From Gemmatimonadaceae bacterium (GTDB lineage Bacteria; Gemmatimonadota; Gemmatimonadetes; Gemmatimonadales; Gemmatimonadaceae): DNA of 7,037 bases. Below the pieces are notes generated by a model. The model was not told the DNA's origin. It did no database searches and saw nothing but the letters and a program-made list of their open reading frames with translations. The translations under genes were made by a program, and so were the position numbers. Positions 1 through 5,223 of the stretch are shown in pieces. Position 1 is the first letter of the stretch, and each line of letters opens with the position of its first letter. The stretch spans positions 1 to 7,037 of the forward strand of contig JABFXM010000512.1 in assembly GCA_013361745.1 (NCBI GenBank), given 5' to 3'.

Positions 1-207
1 GCCGGTGATCGGGGCAGCCGCCGCGGGGGTGCTCGCCGCGCCGGTGCTCGCGGCGCCGGTGTTCGCCGCCGCGCCAGTGTTCTGGGTCGCCGGGGCGGCG
101 GCCGTGTCGTTCTGGGTCGCCGAGGTCTGCTGTGCATTCTTGTCGCCGCCGCTGCAGGCGACGATCGCCATCGCTCCCGCGACGAGCGCCAGTCCGTTGA
201 ACCGCAT
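1..207 (-). CDS. N-terminus of a secreted lipoprotein, family unknown (partial, runs off left edge)
   Basis: Reading the minus strand from the ATG at 207-205 gives 69 open codons to the window edge. The start is MRFNGLALVAGAMAIVAC: a short basic n-region, a hydrophobic stretch and a lipobox ending IVAC with the lipidated Cys at residue 18, followed by SGGDKN. This is a type II (lipoprotein) signal peptide, so the mature protein should be anchored in a membrane facing the periplasm or exterior. Residues 27-69 are a low-complexity Ala/Thr/Asn/Gln/Pro linker with near-repeats (ATQNT, ATQND, NTGAA, STGAA). A consensus GGAGG ribosome site lies at 221-217, 9 nt from the start, which fixes the start codon. 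The folded domain is off the window, so the family cannot be read. Such Ala-rich tethers often precede periplasmic electron carriers such as plastocyanin-like or c-type cytochrome domains, but that is only a guess. It is divergent from the his operon and probably unrelated to it. Confidence 0.8.
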   Translation of the reverse strand, partial: MRFNGLALVAGAMAIVACSGGDKNAQQTSATQNDTAAAPATQNTGAAANTGAASTGAASTPAAAAPITG

Positions 208-216
208 TTCGTGAAG

Positions 217-221
217 CCTCC
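217..221 (-). promoter_or_regulatory. Ribosome binding site of the lipoprotein gene
   Basis: The + strand reads CCTCC here, so the minus-strand transcript carries GGAGG 9 nt before the ATG at 207. It supports the minus-strand start over the antisense open frame on the + strand across the same bases. Confidence 0.8.
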
Positions 222-249
222 GTACGTTTTTGCCTGGAAGGAACGTGTT

Positions 250-268
250 CTCCGCGGGGCCCGCGGAG
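250..268. repeat. GC-rich inverted repeat in the lipoprotein 5' UTR
   Basis: CTCCGCGGG (250-258) and CCCGCGGAG (260-268) are perfect 9-bp inverted arms around one central base. As RNA this folds as 8 bp with a 3-nt loop. There is no T-tract on either side, so it does not look like an intrinsic terminator. It lies just downstream of the proposed lipoprotein promoter and would sit at the very 5' end of that mRNA, where it could stabilise the transcript. It could also be a second protein-binding palindrome. Confidence 0.6.
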
Positions 269-290
269 CATTGTGAATTTATTCACAATG
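269..290. promoter_or_regulatory. 22-bp operator palindrome, Rex-like (or CRP/FNR-family)
   Basis: CATTGTGAAT (269-278) and ATTCACAATG (281-290) are perfect 10-bp inverted arms separated by TT. The core at 271-288, TTGTGAATTTATTCACAA, matches the consensus for the NADH-sensing repressor Rex, TTGTGAA-N4-TTCACAA, with an all-A/T spacer. It also reads TGTGA-N6-TCACA, the CRP half-site layout, so the sequence alone does not separate the two. It is an AT-rich island in GC-rich DNA, 62-83 nt upstream of the lipoprotein start and about 135 bp from the his promoter. Regulation of the lipoprotein gene is therefore more likely. It overlaps a possible -10 for that gene, which would suit a repressor. Confidence 0.7.
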
Positions 291-299
291 TTGGGTCAA
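270..299 (-). promoter_or_regulatory. Possible promoter of the divergent lipoprotein gene
   Basis: On the minus strand, TTGACC (299-294) resembles a -35 box (5 of 6). CACAAT (275-270) lies 18 nt away and matches 4 of 6 of TATAAT. The -10 falls inside the palindrome at 269-290, so a bound protein would occlude it. The expected transcription start is near 263, giving a 5' UTR of about 55 nt that begins with the GC-rich hairpin. The -10 is weak and the assignment is by eye. Confidence 0.4.
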
Positions 300-424
300 G
301 GCAATCGGTTGCAGAGCGTGTGCCGTGTCACCATGCGGCAAGCTGCTTTCACGAAGGTCTTCTCGCCGGAACCCTGGCTGTGTCCGCCGCTGCACTCCGA
401 CGCGACGCCTTCGGACGCGCTCCG

Positions 425-453
425 TTGACTTCGACGCCATCTCCCTCTAGTCT
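425..453 (+). promoter_or_regulatory. his operon promoter (sigma-70 type)
   Basis: TTGACT (425-430) matches 5 of 6 of the -35 consensus. A 17-nt spacer leads to TAGTCT (448-453), which keeps the T, A and final T of the -10 box. Transcription would start near 459-461, only a few bases before the leader ATG at 463. The 300-424 stretch upstream shows no gene and only short unremarkable hairpins. The strong -35, ideal spacing and position directly before the leader ORF support the call; the -10 is imperfect. Confidence 0.6.
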
Positions 454-462
454 TCGCGACTC

Positions 463-540
463 ATGCGACGCCTTGCTCATCATCATGCGCATCTGCACCA
501 CGGCTCCCGGGCCGGGGCGTCGTCGTGCGTGTGCGGGTGA
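463..540 (+). CDS. hisL: his operon leader peptide, 25 aa, six His codons
   Basis: The ATG at 463 opens a 25-codon ORF ending at TGA 538-540. Residues 6-13 read HHHAHLHH, six His in eight residues, using both CAT and CAC. The rest is MRRLA before the His run and a Gly/Ser/Ala/Cys tail after it. It sits between a promoter and an intrinsic terminator upstream of hisG, exactly where enterobacterial hisL lies. Its role would be to sense charged tRNA-His: the ribosome stalls on the His run when histidine is scarce. An in-frame TAG at 448 and no other start codon leave this ATG as the only choice. No Shine-Dalgarno is visible, and the predicted transcription start is only 2-4 nt upstream, so it is probably read from a leaderless or nearly leaderless mRNA. 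The peptide itself probably has no other function. Confidence 0.85.
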   Translation: MRRLAHHHAHLHHGSRAGASSCVCG

Positions 541-577
541 GTCTCTGATCGCCTGAAATCACGTCTCGCGGTGTCAC

Positions 578-608
578 GGCCCGTCCATCCGGACGGGCCT
601 TTTGTTTT
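578..608 (+). terminator. Intrinsic terminator (his attenuator)
   Basis: GGCCCGTCC (578-586), a 4-nt loop ATCC and GGACGGGCC (591-599) form a perfect 9-bp GC-rich stem. It is followed directly by TTTTGTTTT (600-608). It lies 38 nt after the leader peptide stop and 41 nt before the hisG start, on the same strand and with no gene end before it other than the leader ORF. It is therefore an attenuator rather than a terminator of an upstream operon. Confidence 0.92.
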
Positions 609-649
609 CACTCGCCGGCCAGCTGGGCGGCGTCGAGGAGAAAGCTCGA

Positions 650-1519
650 ATGCTGAAGATCGCGCTGCCGAACAAGGGGCGGCTCGCAGAAGAGGCTCGC
701 CTCCTGTTCGGCGATGCCGGGCTGGAAGTGCGTGCGACCGGGGAACGAGCGCTCACCGCGTCGCTGGGCGGGGAGTTCCAGGCGCTGTTCGTCCGCGCGC
801 AGGACATCCCCGAGTTCGTCGCTGACGGCGCGGCGGATGCGGGCGTGACCGGCTTCGACCTCGTGAGCGAATCGGGACGCGCGCTGGAGACGCTCACCGA
901 TCTCGAGTTCGGCCGCTGCCGGCTCGTCGTCGCGTCTCGCGATGATGGCGGTGTCGCGGAGCTCGACGACATCCCGGCGGGCGCGCGCGTGGCGACGGTG
1001 TATCCGCGACTCACCGAGCAGTTCTTCGCCGGTCGCGGCCTCACCGTCGAGGTAGTCCCTGTGTCGGGGGCGGCGGAGATCGCGCCGCACATCGGGATCG
1101 CGGACGTCATCGTCGACATCACCTCCACCGGTTCGACGCTCAAGGTGAACGGACTGCGCGAGGTCGAGACGATCATGGAATCGTCCGCACGACTGATCGC
1201 GGCGCCCGGGGCGCTCGCGGCGGTCGATCGCGATCGTGCCCGCTCGCTGGAGGAGCTCACCGCCGCGCTCTCGTCGGTGCTGCGCGCGCGCGGCAAGCGT
1301 TACCTCATGGCGAACGTTCCGAGAGCGGTGCTGCCGCAGGTGACGCGCGTGCTTCCGGGGCTGAACGGTCCGACCGTCATCGACATCCTCAACGGCGGCG
1401 CGCACGTCGCGGTGCACGCGGTGGTGCCGGCGAAAACGGTCTATCGCACGATCGCCGAGCTGAAGGCGCTCGGCGCCGAAGGGATCCTCGTGACGAGGAT
1501 CGAGCGGCTGATGCCCTGA
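650..1519 (+). CDS. hisG: ATP phosphoribosyltransferase HisG, long form
   Basis: First and committed step of histidine synthesis: PRPP + ATP gives PR-ATP + PPi, in the cytoplasm. The protein is 289 aa and starts MLKIALPNKGRL, the typical HisG N-terminus. The PRPP-binding loop DITSTGSTL is at 156-164, preceded by the conserved E-(5)-GIAD segment. The length and the C-terminal part from about 218 (YLMANVP, then an ACT-like regulatory fold) indicate the long, hexameric, histidine-inhibited form, which does not need HisZ. The ATG at 650 was chosen over longer in-frame extensions because it gives the canonical N-terminus, has GAGGAG at 635-640 (9 nt spacing), and because anything upstream would run through the terminator. 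It is the first structural gene after the attenuator. A 50-nt gap separates it from hisD, the longest gap between structural genes here. Confidence 0.97.
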   Translation: MLKIALPNKGRLAEEARLLFGDAGLEVRATGERALTASLGGEFQALFVRAQDIPEFVADGAADAGVTGFDLVSESGRALETLTDLEFGRCRLVVASRDDGGVAELDDIPAGARVATVYPRLTEQFFAGRGLTVEVVPVSGAAEIAPHIGIADVIVDITSTGSTLKVNGLREVETIMESSARLIAAPGALAAVDRDRARSLEELTAALSSVLRARGKRYLMANVPRAVLPQVTRVLPGLNGPTVIDILNGGAHVAVHAVVPAKTVYRTIAELKALGAEGILVTRIERLMP

Positions 1520-1569
1520 GCGCCCTGCGCGAGGCTGGCGATGACACTGCGATGAGAGACGAGAGAGAG

Positions 1570-2889
1570 ATGACGAGAGGCGTGGCGACGAGCGAGCTGG
1601 CGTTCACCGGCCGGATCGATGCGCTGAGTCGGGACGCGAGGCAGCGGCTCATCGAGCGAGGGGTGCCGGAAGGCGACCTGACCGTTCGCGAACGTGTGGC
1701 GGCGATCGTGCGCCGCGTGCGCGCCGAGGGTGACGCGGCACTCCGCGAGCTCGCACGCGAGCTCGATGGCGTGACGCTCGACGAGCTCGAGGTACCGCGC
1801 GCGATGTGGACGCGTGCACTCGACGCGCTCGATCCGGCGCTGCGCCGGGCGATGGCACGCTCGGCGGAGAACATCGCCAGCGCGCATCGTGCTTTTCTTC
1901 CCGTCGCGCAGGAGGTCGAGACGGAGCCGGGGATCGTCGTCGGGCGCCGGCCTGATCCGCTCGCACGCGTCGGCGTCTACGCGCCGGGTGGCCGCGCGGC
2001 GTATCCGAGCAGCGTGCTGATGGGCGCGGTGCCGGCGCGCGTCGCCGGAGTCGGTGAGGTCGTGCTCTGCTCTCCTCCGCAGCGCGGCGGCTCTCCCGCC
2101 GGCGTGGTGCTCGCCGCCGCCGCGCTGGCCGAGGTCGACCGGGTCTTCGCGTTAGGCGGCGCCGGCGCCGTCGCGGCGATGGCATTCGGCACGGCCAGTG
2201 TGCCGCGTGTCGATCGGATCGTCGGGCCCGGGAACGCCTACGTCGCCGAGGCGAAGCTGCAGGTCTCGGGTCGCGTCGCGATCGATTCACCGGCCGGACC
2301 GAGCGAGCTGCTGGCGATCGTCGACGGGACCGCGGATCCGCGGCTCGTGGCGCGCGAGCTGATCGCACAGGCGGAGCACGACCCGGACGCCTGTGCGCTG
2401 GCGATCGCGCTCGGCGACGAGTGCGCAGCCGCGGTGGAGCGCGAGCTGGCGATCGCGATCGAAGAGGCCGCGCGTCGCGAGATAGTCGTCGCCGCGCTCG
2501 CGACACGCGGCGGCGTGCTCACCGCGGCGGACACCGAGAGCGCGCTCGCGCTGGCGAACGAGATCGCGGCGGAGCACGTGCTGCTGGTCCTCGAGGACAC
2601 GCCGGCCGCGCTGGCCGCGCTCCGCGGCGCGGGGACGGTGTTCGTCGGCGCATCGAGCTCGGTCGCGTTCGGTGACTACATGACGGGCGCGAACCATGTT
2701 CTGCCGACGGGCGGGCTCGCGCGCTGCTACTCGGGTCTCTCGACGCTCGACTTCGTCCGCTGGACCACCTGGCAGCGGGTCGATCGCGGCGCCGCGGCGC
2801 GGCTGTCTGGTGATGTCGGCGTCTTTGCCGACGCCGAGGGGCTTCCCGGGCACGCTGCCGCCGCGCGCGCATGGAGAACGGAAGCATGA
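1570..2889 (+). CDS. hisD: Histidinol dehydrogenase HisD
   Basis: Catalyses the last two steps: L-histidinol to histidinal to L-histidine with 2 NAD+. With the ATG at 1570 the protein is 439 aa, close to the usual 430-440. Conserved blocks are RVGVYAPGGRAAYPSSVLM (about 133-151), RIVGPGNAYVAEAK (216-229), SPAGPSE, AQAEHDPDA, AAEHVLLV, GDYMTGANHVLPT and LPGHAAA. Expected zinc ligands are present at Gln267, His270, Asp369 and His428, and the catalytic Glu-His pair at Glu335-His336, so the enzyme looks active. The start is uncertain. An in-frame ATG at 1552 adds six residues but has no good ribosome site, while the purine tract 1555-1569 (GAGAGACGAGAGAGAG-like) directly precedes 1570. A GTG at 1582 is also possible. 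The gene ends in an ATGA overlap with hisC. A rare TTA Leu codon occurs at 2152. Confidence 0.96.
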   Translation: MTRGVATSELAFTGRIDALSRDARQRLIERGVPEGDLTVRERVAAIVRRVRAEGDAALRELARELDGVTLDELEVPRAMWTRALDALDPALRRAMARSAENIASAHRAFLPVAQEVETEPGIVVGRRPDPLARVGVYAPGGRAAYPSSVLMGAVPARVAGVGEVVLCSPPQRGGSPAGVVLAAAALAEVDRVFALGGAGAVAAMAFGTASVPRVDRIVGPGNAYVAEAKLQVSGRVAIDSPAGPSELLAIVDGTADPRLVARELIAQAEHDPDACALAIALGDECAAAVERELAIAIEEAARREIVVAALATRGGVLTAADTESALALANEIAAEHVLLVLEDTPAALAALRGAGTVFVGASSSVAFGDYMTGANHVLPTGGLARCYSGLSTLDFVRWTTWQRVDRGAAARLSGDVGVFADAEGLPGHAAAARAWRTEA

Positions 2890-3995
2890 CGACGCCACGC
2901 ACCATCGAGGATCGCGACGCGGCTCTGCGACTCGCGCGCGAGAGCTACCGTGCGATCTCCCTGTACGCGCCCGATCGTGCTCCCTGTCGCATCGACCTCA
3001 GCGACAACACGAACACTTGGGGGATCGCGCCGGCGGTCGAGGAGGCGATCCACCAGGCGGCCATCGCGGCGGTGACGCGGTATCCCAATCTCTACGCCGC
3101 GCCGCTCAAGGAGGCGCTCGGCGGATACCTCGGCGTTGCGAGCGATCACATCGTCACCGGCTGCGGCTCCGACGACGTGCTCGATTCGGCGATCCGCGCC
3201 TTCGCCGAGCCCGGGGACGCGATCGCCTTTCCGGATCCGTCGTTCGCGATGATTCCGATCTTCGCGCGCATGAACGGCCTGCGGCCGATGCCGGTGCGGC
3301 TCACCGCGTCGCTCGATCTCGACGCCGACGCGATGCTCGCCACGGAAGCGCGGATCATCTACGTCTGCTCGCCGAACAACCCGACGGGCAACGCGATGTC
3401 GCGCGCGGCGGTCGAGCGGGTGGTCGAGCGGGCCAGCGGGATCGTGATCATCGACGAGGCGTACGCCGAATTCGCCGGCGGCGATTTCCTCGATCTTCTC
3501 TCTGCGAGCGACCGCGTGCTGATCGCCCGCACGATGTCGAAGGCGTTCGGGCTCGCGGGGCTCCGCGTCGGCTACGCGGCGGGTTCGCCCGCGCTCGTCG
3601 CCGAGGTGGAGAAGTCGCGCGGGCCGTACAAGGTGAACGGCATCGCCGAGCGCGCCGCGCTCTCGGCGCTCGGTGACGGGCTTCCCTGGGCGCGCGCGCA
3701 CGTCGCGGAGGCGATCGCGAACCGCGAACGGCTGACCGATGCGCTGCGGGAGCGCGGACTCTCGCCCCTCCCCTCGGCGGCGAACTTCGTGCTCGTACCG
3801 GTCGCCGCGGCGAACGAGCGGGCGAGGCGGATGCGAACGCTCGGCGTCGCCGTGCGTCCATTCGAGGGGCTGCCACCGTTAGGCGATGCCCTCGCCGCGA
3901 CCGGTGGCTCGGCGCTTCGCATCAGCGTCGGACCGTGGGAGATGGTCGAGGCGGCGCTCGGCGCGCTCGACGCGAGCGCGGAGGACACGCCGTGA
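2886..3995 (+). CDS. hisC: Histidinol-phosphate aminotransferase HisC
   Basis: PLP enzyme that converts imidazole acetol phosphate plus glutamate to histidinol phosphate plus 2-oxoglutarate. The protein is 369 aa, fold-type I, class I/II aminotransferase. Visible motifs are TGCGSDD (91-97, phosphate anchoring of PLP), SPNNPTG (162-168, Asn165), IIDEAYAEF (188-196, Asp190 and Tyr193), TMSKAFGLAGLRVGY (216-230, Schiff-base Lys219, phosphate-binding Arg227) and LRISVG (344-349, carboxylate-binding Arg345). The N-terminal substrate loop reads LSDNTNTWG where most HisC have LNxNENPxG, a notable variant. The ATG at 2886 overlaps the hisD stop as ATGA and has GGAG at 2873-2876, 9 nt away. The in-frame ATG at 2871 contains that ribosome site and is less likely. 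A rare TTA Leu codon occurs at 3879. Close relatives can act on other amino acids, but the operon position fixes the role. Confidence 0.96.
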   Translation: MTTPRTIEDRDAALRLARESYRAISLYAPDRAPCRIDLSDNTNTWGIAPAVEEAIHQAAIAAVTRYPNLYAAPLKEALGGYLGVASDHIVTGCGSDDVLDSAIRAFAEPGDAIAFPDPSFAMIPIFARMNGLRPMPVRLTASLDLDADAMLATEARIIYVCSPNNPTGNAMSRAAVERVVERASGIVIIDEAYAEFAGGDFLDLLSASDRVLIARTMSKAFGLAGLRVGYAAGSPALVAEVEKSRGPYKVNGIAERAALSALGDGLPWARAHVAEAIANRERLTDALRERGLSPLPSAANFVLVPVAAANERARRMRTLGVAVRPFEGLPPLGDALAATGGSALRISVGPWEMVEAALGALDASAEDTP

Positions 3996-4591
3996 AGCGG
4001 GTCACGCTCTTCGACTACGGCGCGGGCAACCTGCACTCGCTTGGGAAGGCGCTCGCCGAGACCGGCTACGAGGTGCGGATCGAGACCGATCCGCGTCGCG
4101 CCACCGAGACCGATCTGCTGGTTCTTCCCGGCGTCGGCGCCTTCCAGCTCGCGGCGGAACGACTCGCCCCCGCGCGCGAGGAGGTCCGTACCGCGCTCGC
4201 GGACGGCCTGCCGACGATCGGCATCTGCCTCGGGATGCAGCTCCTCTTCGACGAGAGCGAGGAGGGGAAGGGACGCGGTCTCGGCGTCATCCCCGGGCGC
4301 GTCGAGCGCATCCGCAGCCCGCGCGTCCCGCACATCGGCTGGAACAGCGTCGAGCCGTCGGGAGAAAAGGCGTTCGCGCGCGCGGGGCTCGACGTCGCGT
4401 ACTACGCGCATAGCTTCGTCTGCCGGCCGGAGGACGAATCGGTCGTCACCGCCTGGACGACGGAAGCGGAGGATCGCTTTCCCGCAGCGGTGCGAGCGGG
4501 CAACGTCGCCGGCGTCCAATTCCATCCTGAGAAGAGCTCGCGCGAGGGTGTGACATTCCTCGCCGAGATGGTGAGGGAGGCGCTCCGATGA
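3992..4591 (+). CDS. hisH: Imidazole glycerol phosphate synthase, glutaminase subunit HisH
   Basis: Class I glutamine amidotransferase that hydrolyses glutamine and channels ammonia to HisF, in the HisH-HisF complex. The protein is 199 aa, the usual size. It starts MKRVTLFDYGAGNLHS. The oxyanion-side loop LPGVGAF is at 45-51, the nucleophile elbow GICLGMQLLFD at 77-87 with Cys79, VPHIGWN at 112-118, and GVQFHPEKS at 174-182 with His178 and Glu180. The catalytic triad is complete. The start is GTG at 3992, overlapping the hisC TGA as GTGA, with GGAGGA at 3980-3985 (6 nt spacing). The longer in-frame ATG at 3935 would add an Arg/Gly-rich extension lying wholly inside hisC and is rejected. The stop overlaps the hisA start as ATGA. 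Confidence 0.96.
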   Translation: MKRVTLFDYGAGNLHSLGKALAETGYEVRIETDPRRATETDLLVLPGVGAFQLAAERLAPAREEVRTALADGLPTIGICLGMQLLFDESEEGKGRGLGVIPGRVERIRSPRVPHIGWNSVEPSGEKAFARAGLDVAYYAHSFVCRPEDESVVTAWTTEAEDRFPAAVRAGNVAGVQFHPEKSSREGVTFLAEMVREALR

Positions 4592-5213
4592 TCGCGATTC
4601 CCGCGGTGGACATTCGCGACGGCGCATGCGTGCAGCTGGTCGGCGGATCGTACGCGGCCGAGCGTGTGCGTCTTCCCGATCCCGTCGCGGTCGCGCGCAC
4701 GTGGACCGACGCCGGTTTCACGCGACTCCACGTCGTCGATCTCGACGCGGCTACCGGGCGCGGGTCGAACGAGCGCATCGTTCACGACCTGCTCACGTCG
4801 TACGATGCCGGCATCCAGGTCGGTGGTGGCGTGCGGAGTCCGGAGGCGATCGAACGGCTTCTGTCGGCGGGGGCGGAGCGCGTCGTGCTCGGCACGCGGG
4901 CGATCGAGGATCCGGACTGGCTGCACGAGATGGCGATGCAGTTTCCGGGAGAGCTCGTCGTCGCCGCCGACGTGCGCGATCGGCGCGTCGTGACGCACGG
5001 ATGGGAGAAGCAGCATCTCCGCGACGTCCTCGACGTGATCGACGAGCTGAACGAGAGTCCCCTTGCGGCGATACTCGTGACCGCGGTGCACAAGGAAGGG
5101 CAGATGCGTGGCACCGATCTCTTCCTGATGGAGAGATCGGCGCCGTCATCGGGATGGCGCTCTACACCGGCGCGCTCGATCCGCGCGCCGTCGCCGGAGA
5201 GTTCTCCGCATGA
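4588..5213 (+). pseudogene. hisA: hisA (ProFAR isomerase), broken by an internal deletion and frame change
   Basis: HisA isomerises ProFAR to PRFAR on a beta/alpha barrel. Residues 1-182 are clear HisA: IPAVDIRDG with catalytic Asp8, HVVDLDAATG, IQVGGGVRS (76-84, first phosphate loop), VLGTRAI, VVAADVRD with the second catalytic Asp129, and VTAVHKEGQMRGTDLFLME. The next segment is missing: the beta7 strand with its usual SGG phosphate loop. The C-terminus (IGAVIGMALYTG onward, 25 residues to the TGA at 5211-5213) follows at once but in another frame, from about 5136. Against the usual 240-250 residues about 33 are lost, and the frame change implies a 3n+1 deletion of roughly 100 nt at about 5131-5140. 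In the original frame the ORF instead continues through about 30 unrelated residues into hisB. The start ATG 4588 overlaps hisH (ATGA) with GAGGGAGG 7 nt upstream. Activity is unlikely as written. An assembly or sequencing error is a real alternative. Confidence 0.85.
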
Positions 5214-5223
5214 GGAAGAACGC

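Larger units (their letters stand above)
459..608 (+). promoter_or_regulatory. his leader transcription attenuator
   Basis: This is a leader RNA of about 150 nt with three parts: a His-rich peptide ORF (463-540), competing RNA segments, and an intrinsic terminator (578-608) before hisG. Segment 1, CACGGC (499-504, overlapping the last His codon), pairs with segment 2, GTCGTG (522-527), by 6 bp including one G-U. GCAC (495-498) with GTGC (531-534) extends this past a 3-nt bulge. Segment 3 repeats CACGGC at 575-580, overlapping the terminator 5' arm, and can take the same partner. Alternatives are CGGGCCG (508-514) with 577-583, or GGGC (515-518) with 579-582. Inferred model: a ribosome stalled on the His codons masks segment 1, segment 2 then sequesters the terminator arm, and transcription reads on into hisG. 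Free translation lets the terminator form. The parts are visible; the switching is inferred from known his attenuators. Confidence 0.8.

Noticed and set aside
5..214. Open + strand frame of 69 codons rich in Ala/Val
   Set aside because: It is antisense to the lipoprotein signal peptide, which has a lipobox and a consensus ribosome site; the + frame has neither.
230..556. Open + strand frame of 108 codons across the control region
   Set aside because: It overlaps the palindromes, the promoter and the leader peptide ORF in another frame, shows no recognisable motif, and has no ribosome site.
578..608. Terminator of an upstream operon
   Set aside because: The upstream structural gene is on the opposite strand and points away; the only + strand unit before it is the His leader.
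541..649. T-box riboswitch controlling hisG
   Set aside because: No T-box bulge sequence or specifier stem was recognised; the His-codon ORF and terminator explain the region.
574..1417. Two long minus-strand open frames opposite hisG
   Set aside because: Arg/Ser-rich shadow translations typical of GC-rich DNA; hisG on the + strand is unambiguous.
2727..4627. Long minus-strand open frames (324 and 351 codons) opposite hisC and hisH
   Set aside because: Low-complexity shadow frames without motifs; the + strand genes have complete active sites.
5131..5140. Programmed ribosomal frameshift in hisA
   Set aside because: No slippery heptamer is visible, and a frameshift alone would not restore the missing 33 or so residues.
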